Below, piece by piece: positions 34,342 to 45,325 of a DNA stretch of 64,000 nucleotides. This DNA is from Polymyxa betae (lineage: Eukaryota > Endomyxa > Phytomyxea > Plasmodiophorida > Plasmodiophoridae). Every line of letters begins with the position of its first letter. Position 1 is the first letter of the stretch. A program made the translations under genes and the position numbers. Location: positions 16,880 to 80,879 of the forward strand of contig RBZT01000789.1 of assembly GCA_003693705.1 (NCBI GenBank), in the 5' to 3' direction. The notes under the pieces were generated by a model. The model worked only from the letters and a program-made list of their open reading frames with translations. It ran no database searches and was not told the origin of the DNA.

Positions 34342-36352
34342 TCATTTCTGATCTTTGTTCGGAATGCTATCAAATTCAGGATCGATCGTGATGTTGAACG
34401 TTCGTTTGAGCAATTTGGGCCTCAAATCGCCATATTCGCCTGGACCCGGATTCTGATTTCGAATAGCGACGGTCGGATCTCCAGCAAATCTATCAACATG
34501 CGATAGGAAAGACGAAGTTCCGATAGCCAATCGTCTCCTTGGAGTCTGTCTGGGGCTTCGAGGTGACGGTTCCGGCGTAAATGCCCTCTCTTTCAGCCTG
34601 TCTAACAACGTAACCATCGTCTGCTCACGGCGAGGCTGTGGCTTCGTGCGAGGGGCGAATTGATATCCTTTCGCCTAATAACGAAACTCATTAAGACAGA
34701 GCAAGCCGTTTCTTAAAAGCAATCAAAGGCCTTGACATGCTTGAAGCAGAATTGCAACATTTCGAAATGACGACAGAAGCAAAAATTCGAATCAGATTTT
34801 CCTTTCTTGACGTCGATGTTAACTAACCGAAACGGTATATAAAACTGGAGCAGAACCATGAAAACGATTTCAAAATGATTCGAGCAATCTCGAACAATCC
34901 GCCCCATATGGGGTGATGGGGCTGCCCGACCCTAAAATTCAACATGACAAAGCAATGAAACATAACATGATAGTGAGCTCATTCTGCTCTACCTTAAATC
35001 GTCGTGGCTGAAATGCGGTCGTGGCTTTGTCGACTTCGTAGGATCCAGGAGCAGGACCCGCCTCCGGCTGCACAGATCTTGGCGGCTTATGCCCGCTGTC
35101 TACCGACCTCCAGGCCGGCTGCGATCGCGGCTTCCTTCGACGACGGTTTTGCAGGCGCTGGTCCTGGGCCGCCGATAATGGCTGGGGAGGTGTTTGTATC
35201 TCGGCTCGAGGCTGCTCGAATCGTTCGCGTCGCGACCCGAATGCAGCATTCGACTTCGGACTCGGTTTTCGAATGGACGATGGCAAATCGTAATCCTGTC
35301 ACAGCTTAGACAATTTGTATCAAATTTGGCTGGCATACTTGAGGCCCTGGTTGAATGTCTGGCACATGTTCGACGAATCGCTCACTCAGCGAATTAAAAG
35401 GAACAGGTGGTGGTCGCAAACGAATGTATTGTGGATGCTTGTCCGGGTTATAAGATCCTGGACCAGGGCTTGCATAATCAGGATCGAATGATTCAGCCCA
35501 TCGGCTACAGAACATTTGCTTGTCATTTGGTCATCTTTTTTTGATATTTCTCCATTACCTTGTTCGCGATCCGAAGTTCTGAAACTTCGATGCACGTTCA
35601 TGATTGCCAAACTGGCCTGCGATCTCGTACTGTCCAGGCCCAGGCCCGGATGCTGCTTCACTTCCTTCTCTATGCGTCTGGGCAGCAAAACTTGATGACA
35701 GCCTGGAAAATTTCCCTTTATCGAACATCATTTTCTCAGGATCGACCGGGTTGTATTGTCCAGGTCCTGGTGCTTTATTCCCTATCTTATCCCGCCATCG
35801 TTCAGCGCTCCGACCAAATACAGTTCCTCGGCTGGCAAGTGTCCCTGTCTCTCCAGGCAGCGCTGGTTTCGCTGGTGGTGGTGGTCGAGGCTGTAATGTT
35901 CCATCAGCTGCCATCACATAACCGAAGCTGTTCGCCGGTATTGACGGAATGACAGGAGCAGGTGCTGCTTTCTGATGCCATAAAGGGCGTTTCAAATTAC
36001 GTGGTGATCGTTGTGCGTTCCAAAATGTATGTTCGATGCCGACAGGCCGATTCGCATTATGTTCATCGACTGCATCTGGAAATCTCGGCGTCGATGATTT
36101 GAATGCGTTCCAAGAAGCAGGTTCAGGCCGTCGTAATTGTAACGACTCAATATAGGATCCGGGTGCCGGCACATCGTTGTGATAATCGTTGATGGGTCGT
36201 CCCGACCCGCTTCCAAACGGGACGTAATTGATTCGGTCGCAACTGGATTCCAATATTCGTGGGATGTTATACGCTCCTGGTCCGACCCGTGGTAGTGTCG
36301 CTGTTTCTTTAACCAAGGCAGTGTTTCGTGACGATCTTGACAGGAACGCCAT
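34342..36352 (-). CDS. Sperm-tail PG-rich repeat (SHIPPO/STPG) protein
   Basis: A multi-exon minus-strand gene, about 36352 to 34342. The first long exon starts MAFLSRSSRNTALVKETATL and carries repeats VGPGAYNIP, VPAPGSYIE, APGPGQYNP and SGPGPGQYE. Later exons add SPGPGSYNP, GPAPGSYEV and NPGPGEYGD, each in a Pro-Gly-x-Tyr context. The repeat PGPGxY is the hallmark of the SHIPPO/STPG family (ODF3, STPG2), which bind the inside of axonemal or cortical microtubules. The gene therefore implies a flagellate stage, or at least stable microtubule arrays. The C-terminal exon is Arg/Pro-rich (PSPRSPRQTPRRRLAIG) and ends SIPNKDQK. Internal intron borders were only partly resolved. An upstream start at 36382 is possible. 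Confidence 0.8.
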
Positions 36353-36666
36353 ATCGCTGGCGCCCAAGATATTCTGGAACAAAAAATTAGGCCACGTGCG
36401 CCTTCGAGATCTTTATCCCTGTGCTGTTTCCGCGAATCGTGATGCAGTTTAAATTTACTGGACTACACCAATTTACTGGACTATACGAGTATGCACATTG
36501 TGCTGCGCCAGCGACCATGGGCCATTCTGATATCGATTGGACAATCACATCGTGGTGCTTTTTGGCATTAACAACTGTCATTTGGTATCCCTTGAGGCAT
36601 TAATCTGAAGCTTGATTCCCTAAGTTGACTCAAGCTGTTGGAGGAGAACCCTGCTGCGCGCTTGCG

Positions 36667-39558
36667 ATGTCTTTTGATAACAAAGCAATAATGTCGCACC
36701 GTAAACGTCATGCCAAGACGCCGCAGCAATCCATTGGCTTCCTTCATCTTGTCCTGACTATACTGACAACTTCAATAATCGTTTTTGTGCTTCGACGAAG
36801 CGATGTGTCTCTATTTAAGAATCCAGGATTCACGTTGGTAAAGCGAGAACAAGCCCCAAGCGTGCACCGGTTCTCAGAAGCTGATCTGACACGGCTGCAA
36901 GTAATGCTCAACGAGCAACCTGATAACGAAGACATCCCGAAAGCAATCCGGGCTTTGAAGGTTAATCTCTTTCAACAATGGCTTCAAGCAAATGATAACG
37001 ATTCGATTCGGCTCGATTCTCGCTCAATCGATCACAAGGGCCTGTATGCCAGCAAACGTCTTCGAACCGGTCAAATCGTAGCTCGCATCGCATTGGATCG
37101 TATTCTTACGATCGATGCGATCATGAAATCTGAGATTGGACAAAGATTGGCGACTTTGAATCCATCTATTCACGTTGCTATGGGAACGTATATAGCGCTT
37201 CAACGGTACAATGCTTCTAGCGAAATCTATTCTTATCTCCGAATCCTGCCAGAAGACATTAGTTTTATGCCTGTTATGGCCGACGAATCCGCTCTTGAAA
37301 GCTTAACTGGAACTTCCGCTTGGAAACTTATCGTCCAGCGAAAGGTCGAGATTGATAATGAATGGATTCGTGTTTCGCCCATCTTTCCGGAACTCACCGC
37401 ATCTGACTTTCTATGGGGCGTGTTGGTTTCGACGACGAGAACTGCCGGAATGACTATTAATGGATCGAAGACTGCTGGTTTAATTCCTCTTCTGAACGAT
37501 TTCAGGTAAGCTTACTGTTTTCTCGATAAGTTCGGGTTCCTTGCATTTTCGTTCTTTGATAGCCTCTATTTACACGAATTTTTAAGGCATGCTCCGCCAC
37601 CAATCTCCACTACAACGGCCAGAATTGTTAATGGATACTACATCGTTTCAACAACGAAAGCAGTTGAGGAGGGTGCTGAATTAACACGAAATTACGGGGC
37701 GAGATCTGCTCAAGTTTTTTACTGTGATTATGCTGATGTTCCTTCGGCAATCACGACTGCAGATTCGATCCGTGTTGAATTCACACCTCAGAAGTTTGCG
37801 GTTCCAGAAATCGAGGACGTTATCGGTGCTTGGCCAAGGAGTTTCCTGCTTACGGCAGAGCTTTCTCACCCCGTCGTTGATCAAATCCTTTCCTATCTCC
37901 GAATTAGTGTGGCGACGGAGGCTGAGTGGAAACAAGCTCAATCGCTAACTGAAAACATGTCCCGTATTTCATTCATCAATGATGAGAACGAAAAACGTGC
38001 CCATGCTGAGCTCACTTCAACCATTGAAAAGTTAATCGATTCATTGGATTGTGCAGCTCCAGAGGAGATTCCCGAGGACGCGTCGCTTTTGTATGAGTTC
38101 GCTGTTGAACAGGCACGGGATATGTGCTCTCTGGAAAAACGCTTGGCAAAGATCATTTTGGAAAAACTTCCAGAGTTGAGTTCTCGTCAACCAAGATCGC
38201 TGCCAGTTCGGCAAGAGCTAGTTCCATCCGGGGATCCCTTTATAGACGCAATGCATTGGACTATCAACGGTGGTGCCAAGATTGATGCTGTTCAAATCGT
38301 TTCCTATGGAGGGTCTCATCGTGGACTGGTTGTAAAACATGACATTGCGAGTGGAGTACCGGTTATGACTGTGCCTTTGTCACGCTGTATTACTTCCATT
38401 GCAGCTAGACGAACTGCATTAGCACAGGAAGCCTTGCGGAACAATGTATCACTGACAACCCATGCATTAATGGCAGCAATGCTGATTCAAGAATCCAGAA
38501 ACCCGAATTCTCACCTCCATTATTTTTTGGCGACGTTTCCAGCTTCATTTGACAATCTTCCAATTTATTATACTGAGGAAGAACTCTCTCTCCTGAAGGC
38601 GACACGGACGCTTGCATTCTTCAAACCCTATGCTAATGAAATCGACATCGATTACGAATTAGTTCAGAAAGCTGCTCCTATTGCTTTCGCCTCGGTAACG
38701 TTTGAAGAATATCGACGAGCGCGACATATCGTCGATACCAGAAATTTCGTTTTTCAAGTGACTGGGCAAGAAGAACATGAGCACATCATGGTTCCGTATG
38801 TTGATATGATGAATCACGATTTGGAGCCAAATACTATCTGGAAATTCGATCCCGATACCGCCACGTTTGTGGTATGTGGGCTCGCTTGGTTTGTCTGTAA
38901 TCTGATATGATTCAAGGTTGCTGCATATCAAGCGATTTCTGCTGGTCAGGCTCTTATTACCTCATACGGGGAGAAAGGAAATGGCCAATTGTTGATTGGA
39001 TATGGGTTTGCGCTTCCCAATAACCCTTTTGACAAGGCAACGTTGAGGTAATTTTGGCTTAAAACTAATTTCCGTATGTCATCTCTGTTGGTTTACAGGT
39101 TGGATTCCAACTCGATGTGTGTTGTCCAAAAAACGTTCAATACTGTCCATATGGCCGACTGTTTCTTGAAACTCAGGAAAAGATTTTACGATGAAGTTGA
39201 GTTGCTTCAGAAAATGAAATCGGGTGCCATCAACGGTTTAGAAAGATTCGAACAAACCATCGAAGAAGATCAAGAGGTTCTTGCTGCATTGATGACGAAG
39301 CAGGACTCTGTAAACCAGGGTAACGATCGGGTCAAGTTCTGCATTTTAACAAGGCTAGGAGAGAAGATGGTTTTGAAGTTTTGGATAGAAACCGCCGATA
39401 AACTGCTTCAGTACTATGCGGGCCAGGTTCAAAGAGACGAATTGGATCCTATGTTTGAGCAATATTTCAAGGTTCTTGAGCATCCGGAACAATATGGTTC
39501 TGAGGTTCGTGGTCAACCTCAAGGAGAAAACTCAGAAAATTATGTTGATTTTGAGTAA
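36667..39558 (+). CDS. Membrane-anchored tandem SET-domain methyltransferase (SETD3/RLSMT-like x2)
   Basis: Four exons (36667-37505, 37587-38871, 38917-39047, 39099-39558) join in phase into about 904 aa. An N-terminal helix (FLHLVLTILTTSIIVFVL) is a likely type II membrane anchor. SET copy 1: KGLYASKRLRTGQIVARI, later GLIPLLNDFRHAPPP and AVEEGAELTRNYGAR. SET copy 2: HRGLVVKHDIASGVPVM, MVPYVDMMNHDLEPNTIW and ALITSYGEKGNGQLLIGYGF, followed by NN. Copy 2 keeps the DMMNH and YG-GN-LL-YGF signatures of SETD3/Rubisco-LSMT proteins; copy 1 is more diverged, with DFRHA replacing (D/N)xxNH. The family methylates Lys or His on non-histone proteins. The second half of each copy is helical, as in the Rubisco-LSMT substrate-binding domain. 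No similar two-copy fusion is known to me. Confidence 0.82.
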
Positions 39559-39588
39559 ATTAAATGAAAACTGTCAGAATCGTTATAT

Positions 39589-40354
39589 TTACACAGTTTC
39601 TTGAAACAATTTTCTGGCTGTTCCTTTTCTTTTAGCTACATTGGGTTCTGAATTTTTACGCGTTCCCTTTAACCGACGCCTAACCTGCCGATTAAGATTA
39701 GGCATACAATCCGATCGGAGCGTTGTGTTTACTTTTGATGTTGGTGGAACAGTAGAGGCAATCTTTGCTATGATGGCAGAATTATGTACAGTGTTTGTAG
39801 GACTGGCTATCTGTGCCAGATAGGCATCCGTCGAGACGCTTCTGCTCGTCAGATATCCAGGGATCGAGACCTCGCTAACACCTCCCAAGCTCCTTTTCCT
39901 GGGGGTCAACGATGCTCTCCTATCATTCGATCGCCGAGATGGAATCAAAGGCAGCGGAGTCAATACAGTTTCAAATCGTGAATATGGATTATCAATTCGA
40001 TAACTGATAGATGTGTGTGTGTCGGGCGACGGGCTGCCTTTTTTCCAGTTATCATCAGTACCTCCTATTTAGAATTAGATAAGAATGCCTAAAAAATTAC
40101 CCAACCTAACCGATTCGAAAAGAGACCAGAATTGGCTCGTTGGTCTTCCTGCGTTCGCGTTTCGGTGAATGTTTTACTGGTGATGATAGTTGAAAGATCG
40201 TATCGAAGGAATAACGGTGACTTCGCCTTGGAGAGATTTGTGTCCACCAAAGTGGCGACGACGCCAGCATATTGGCCAAAACTTGATCCGTTGAAGATGA
40301 AACCCGCTTTGGTGTCATAACAGGATGCTTCGCGATGCTTTCGTTGAGCAACAT
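39589..40354 (-). CDS. Hypothetical basic, Ser/Thr-Pro-rich protein
   Basis: Two exons joined by an intron with donor GTTAGG; the phase-1 splice makes a Gly codon (RIGGTDDNWKKGSPSPD). The product has about 225 aa. It is rich in S/T-P and R/K: KHPVMTPKRVSS, ISPRRSHRYSFDTI, SSPVKHSPKRERRK, LIPSRRSNDRRASLTPRKRS and a basic end with RRRLKGTRKNSEPNVAKRK. Such S/T-P-x-K/R runs look like CDK-type phosphorylation sites in disordered nuclear or microtubule proteins. No fold is recognised. The gene is convergent with the tandem-SET gene, 30 bp away, so the 3' ends may overlap in mRNA. Confidence 0.55.
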
Positions 40355-40437
40355 TTCGCTTCAATAGCGGTTCAGGTGGCATACATGTAAAGCTTTCACA
40401 AAATTACTGTTAGCAATTCCAGCACATGAAGAATGCT

Positions 40438-41230
40438 TATCCGCTGCGACGATGATAACGATAGCCAAATCGAGCCAGCAAATGGCCAAGCGTTGCAAAA
40501 TGTCTATAAAAGCACACTGAACATTGAGGTGTTGCTATTAATCAAGAGGTGACCGGATGGTGACCAGTGGGCGCAACCGTCATCTAACTTGTACTATGAG
40601 GCGTGGAGGGACCTCTCTCAGAGATGAGACGTGTCACTTAATGCCAGAGCTGGTTTTCATCGCTTTTATTGACTATTAATATGAAAGCGCTTAATGATTA
40701 GTCAAAACGATCGGGTCTGATTTTCGTTTTCGTCCTTGATATCAGTTTCAGCCTGTGATTTGTGGAAACACATTTTGTAAGAAGATACATAGCCTACATG
40801 ATGTGACGAACCTCGCTTAATTTCCATGCGTATCCGCTGCGACGATGATAGCGATAGCCAAATCAAGCCAGCGAATGGCCAAGCGTTGTAAAATGTCTGT
40901 AAAAGCTCACTGTATCATACATTGAGGTGTTGCTACTAATCAAGAGGTGACCGGATGGCGACCAGTGGGCGCAACCGTCATCTCTCTGTACAGCACTATG
41001 AGGCGAGGAGGTGACCTCGCTCAGGGAGGAGCGTGCCACTTGATGCCAGAGCTGATTTTCATCGCTTTTATTATCATTGATATGAAAGCGTTTAATGATC
41101 AGTCAAACGCTCGGGTCCGATTTTCTTCTTCTTCCTTGATATCAGTTTCGGCCTGTGGTTTGTGAGAACATATATTGTTAGAAGATACATAGCCTACCTG
41201 ATGCGACGAACGCCCTCGCTTAATTTCCAG
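40438..41230. repeat. Tandem 393-bp direct duplication including the 3' end of the cytochrome b561 gene
   Basis: Copy A 40438-40830 and copy B 40831-41230 are about 85-90% identical by eye, both starting TATCCGCTGCGACGATGATA and ending CCTCGCTTAATTTCCA. Copy B overlaps the last coding exon of the adjacent DOMON-b561 gene (stop at 41099). Copy A therefore holds a decayed partial copy of that exon, including its C-terminal codons, with no gene attached. Confidence 0.9.
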
Positions 41231-43179
41231 AAATACAACGCCAATAACACAAAGGATCAACAGAATCGTTGTGACAGTGGTTATTATTAGACTCAGGGAA
41301 GCTTTGCGAAGCATTGTTGCTCCTGGAATCGATTTAGCAGCTACATCTATTGGTTATTAACCTCTTACCTAAATAACAATTGACAACAGCGCCTATATAC
41401 AACAATACAGCAGTAGATCGATGCTGCAATCTCCATATTGGCCGAGCTTTGTTTCGGAACATCGTAAGCAATGGTTGCATCAAAGCCAGAAGGACGACAA
41501 AGAACCCAATAGCACCATGGGTCGTGTCGAACAGTTTCCCTGCTTAATGTCCAGTTAGCACCGAGCAATTACATGCTAAGAATCCTACCTCGAGCCCAAA
41601 CTATCAAGACGAATGACAGAAAGGTTAAGGCAACAGCTGCGAACATAAGCGCTTTATGCAAGCGAAACCAACGGAATTCGCCATCCTTAAAGTATCTTGC
41701 GATTACACCTCCAATTGGCATTAAGATTAACCAAGCCAGTAGCATGACGGCACCATGTACAAGGCCGATTGCTCGCAATCGAGATCCCTGCAGTCAGCAT
41801 CAGCATTTCAGCATTAAATCGGAGTGGAATGGACAACAACAACAAATTGTCACCTTTGGGGAATTCGAAGCAGAACTCCATGATACTTGAGATATGTCCT
41901 CAGCTGTATGTTTAGCAAATGTTGACGATTGACCGGTGGCTGCTATCACGATGCCCTCTCCATTCGGCTCGATATTGTAGGAGTCGCTTAGCCCAGACTT
42001 TTTCCACTGAAGAGGTCTCGTAAACTGCAATCTTGATTTTCCGTTGCTTGATTCGAACTTGGTATTACTCAGTTCCTAATAGGTAGATTAGTTGACTATA
42101 ATGCAGAGATTACATGACTTACACTCGTTAGCTGCGAATCAGCAGAACCGACGCTATTTTCTGTAAGCAAGTAGGCTTGGACTTTGTTTGATTTTTGGCC
42201 AATAATCGCCAAGCTTGGATGCATCGCAGATCGTTCGGCAAACCCTGACGACAAATTTTAACAGGAATCAATTCATTGACTAAATAGAGACAGTAATAGC
42301 GACAAGGCACGTATTGAAAACCAAATTACCTATTCCGATCCATGTCTCAGACTTCGCAACGACATCGAAAGTAATTTTGTCGTCGACAATGCTGTAGGAC
42401 ACTTGCAACCCAGTGTTGGGCAGGTTAAACTGCTTGTAGATGTCGTTTCCTGCAATATTTGCTTGTTCCTGTTAGCAGATTTAGTTTTCCAAAACAAAAT
42501 GGTTTGACAACTTACCCGAACAGCTAACACAGTGCCATTTTTATTGATAACTTCTGAATGATGTCCTGTATGTTTGCCTAAGAATGAATCAGCATAATCA
42601 TCCGAGGTAAAGAGACTTTAGACCGAGCAATCCAGGAGGGGATGCATCTATTCGCCATGCCACGATTAATGCTGTTGGTTGGCTTGGCCTGATAGGAACC
42701 TGCCAAGGCTGATCGGTATCTTCGGATCATATTAGTTGCACTGTTATTGTGAAGGCATTCCCGCACACATACCTAAAGGTCGTCGAATGTTGAAGATGAT
42801 GTTCGACCCACTCTGAATAATACTCCCGTCACTATAAGGCTCAGCAATTGTTTGAAAGGCTCCTGATTCATCCCCAGAAGGGCCGAGCTGAACCCGATAG
42901 ATTTGCTTTCCGACGGCAATGAATGCATCTGATCCCAACATCTTTCCATTGTTAGGGGATACGCCTAAGATTGATCAGGCCGACCATGATATAAAGAATG
43001 AAAGAATCACCTAAAGCTACCCAAGATACAGGCTGCTTCATTGTTAGAGTCGCTTCAAATGAAGTTTGATCGAGTGCCCAAGCTACAATTGGTCCTCCAT
43101 CATCTACTGTATATTGCCCTGATGTCTTATCACTGGCGCTCCCATAACTGATCAGCAGCACGATCAGCAGCAATACCAT
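41099..43179 (-). CDS. DOMON + cytochrome b561 protein (CYBDOM/FRRS1-like)
   Basis: A multi-exon minus-strand gene. It starts with a signal peptide (MVLLLIVLLISYGSAS), then a DOMON domain: VAWALDQTSFEATLTMKQ, SWVALGVSPNNGKMLGSDAF, VGKQIYRV, GSNIIFNIRRPL. The membrane part has GLVHGAVMLLAWLILMPIGG, EFRWFRLHKALMFAAVALTF and THGAIGFFVVLLALMQPLLT with WRLQHRSTAVLLYIG. His residues in these helices are candidate heme ligands. A last exon adds a further TM (LIITTVTTILLILCVIGVVF) and an acidic tail. CYBDOM proteins move electrons across membranes, often from ascorbate to ferric iron or other acceptors; plasma or vacuolar membrane is likely. The end of the gene lies inside a tandem duplication. Intron edges were not all fixed. 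Confidence 0.82.
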
Positions 43180-43525
43180 GCTCAAAAGCTCGGTTTCGCC
43201 GAGGATGGGCAATTCTTTGTTGATGTACTCATTGCTTTTTTTATCGATGACGCCACTGTAAAAAAGTTGACTCAACAGAATTCGCACCGACACAGGTTCT
43301 CATGGAGGTGGCTCATCGTAAATGATAAAACACGTGCTGAAACAGGCTAATACAATTGGAAAATACAACCAGCTCTGGTTTCTGTATGGGAATCATAGGA
43401 TGTGTCAACTTTTGCAGTCGTCTACTCTTGATGCATGCAGGCTTTGACAAGAAGCAATTGCGATCCAGGCATGGCAACCCTGAGCTGCGCCAACAGATTT
43501 TGTCACCAAAATGAGATCGTTTGCT

Positions 43526-44100
43526 GAATGTCACTCTCCAGCGGCCTCTTCATCAGAGCTCATGTCTGATGTTACAGATTTTTGCAAAAGTTTTTGATTT
43601 TATTTTCCATCTATGCTGGCACTAACAGAAGAGGGCTCCTCTAAGTTAATCATTGCTGTATTTCCCTTTCATGGGACCTTTCAGCTTGAAAATCAAACGA
43701 CATCAGAAGTCAGTGAGATCTATCAGCACCGTTTTTACCGGATTCATTGCTGCCTATGGCCTGATCTCGACTTTCGCCTACTTAAGGCCGTCGCCACCGG
43801 TGTTCCAAACGGTGCCGAATGCCGCTCTCCAGCGGCCTCTGCATCAGAGCTCATGTCTGATTGTTTGCAAAATTTACATCTATGCTGGCAATCACAGAAG
43901 AGGGCTCCTCTAAGTTCAAACGGTAACGTTATCATTGCTGTATTTCCCATTCATGGGACCTTTCAGCTTGAAAATCAAACGCCATCAGAAGTCTGTGAGC
44001 ACCGTTTTTACCGGATTCATTGCTGCCTATGGCCTGATCTCGACTTTGACCTATCTAACGTCCTCGCCACCGGCGTTCCAATCGGAACCGAATGTCGCGA
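43526..44100 (+). repeat. Tandem 291-bp duplication of the glycosyltransferase first exon
   Basis: Copy A 43526-43816 and copy B 43817-44100 are near-identical, each beginning GAATG(T/C)C(A/G)CTCTCCAGCG. Both include an ATG-started N-terminal frame (MGPFSLKIKRHQKSV, then FTGFIAAYGLIST). The downstream copy joins in phase to the rest of the GT34 gene. The upstream copy runs to an early stop and appears to be spare. Confidence 0.9.
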
Positions 44101-45289
44101 TTGCAGCCGTTGCTGCACCACTTCGCCTTGCTATTGTTTCGGTCAGCACACCAGATCGAGTACAGCTCTATCAGCCCGCTACCAATTCTAAAACATGCTA
44201 TGGCTTAAAACATGGGTGAGAGTCCTTTGAGCCGTTTTTGGTTCTATTGACAATGCCCAGGTATTCTTTCATTATGGATACGAACGATGCCAAATCAAGT
44301 CTGAATCCTTGGTGGCGTAAAGTAACAGCTCTGCAAAAGTATCTTCCGTTCTATGATTGGGTTTTGTTCATGGACGGCGATACGTTAATAACCAATTACA
44401 CTGTGAAACTGGAATGGTTCCTCCCTTCAGAAAACGAGAACGTCGATCTGATCGTAACCGACCATAACATCGCGCTGAACAATGGCGTTTTCTTTTTACG
44501 CAACTCGGAATGGTCCAAAAAGTGTGTCGGCAGCAGTTTTGGGCTTGGTTTCCGTTTGTAGCGTGTTCGGGCCGTACAGGCCCAGATTTTATCCAATATT
44601 CCAGCTCTGTGCTCATAACCCATCCGATGAATAGGTTTCTATCCGATTGGCTGGACGTTGGAAGTCAGGTTCATCGACGTAATCAGCGTTGGGCTTGGGA
44701 TGACCAAGGTGGGTTCTACGAACTGCTTCTACGAGCAGCCTACGAGCGGTGAGTTTCTGCATTTGGAAGGTTCGTTTTCTAATCCTGTTTCAAGGGCAGA
44801 CGCTCCAGATTATGACGGCGAATGCTCTGATCCGAATCACTGCTGTGAATATGGGGCATTGCAACGTTGCTATAACCGAAGGCAATTGATCATCTACAAT
44901 CATACGTTGACTTAATTTATTTTTTATGACTAGATTAGAGCAGTCTGGTGCAGTCTATGGAAATCGCAATGTTCCACATGTGAAGTATATCGATCCACGA
45001 TTTCACGCCGTGCACAGCCTGGGCGATGCATGGATACGAGGAGGATTCGATCAATACAGAAAGTCGGAATTCAATGGACAGGTAATGTGACGAAGCTGTT
45101 TGCAGTGGCTTAACTGTTGTATAGACTTGGATCTATGGAGAATGGACAGAGGAGAACTTCTGGGTACCTGGTGATTTTGTTATGCATTCATACGACAAGT
45201 CGCAAATGCCGCAATTCGTGCCAGACGAGTTCGCCGATTCATGTGCAGCTGTACAGAGCATGGAGCTGCCCCCAAAAGTTAAACATTAA
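43953..45289 (+). CDS. GT34 galactosyl-/mannosyltransferase-like (GMA12/MNN10 family)
   Basis: A multi-exon gene. The N-terminal exon (43953-44215) encodes a short basic tail and a membrane anchor (TVFTGFIAAYGLISTLTYL), a type II Golgi topology. The next exon continues GYSFIMDTNDAKSS, YDWVLFMDGDTLITN with the DxD-type Mn-binding motif (DGD) and LIVTDHNIALNNGVFFLRNS. Then come RWAWDDQGGFYELLL, PHVKYIDPRFHAVHSLGDAW and a last exon WIYGEWTEENFWVPGDFVMH. The order DxD, NNGVFFLRN, WDDQG and GDFVMH matches the GT34 family, which adds galactose, xylose or mannose to glycans in the Golgi. Cys-rich DYDGECSDPNHCCEYG is an unusual insertion. The donor sugar cannot be told from sequence. Sites around 44525-44750 are uncertain. 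Confidence 0.8.
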
Positions 45290-45325
45290 AGTACGTATGC
45301 AGCCGTCGTTGTGAGTAATTTAAAT

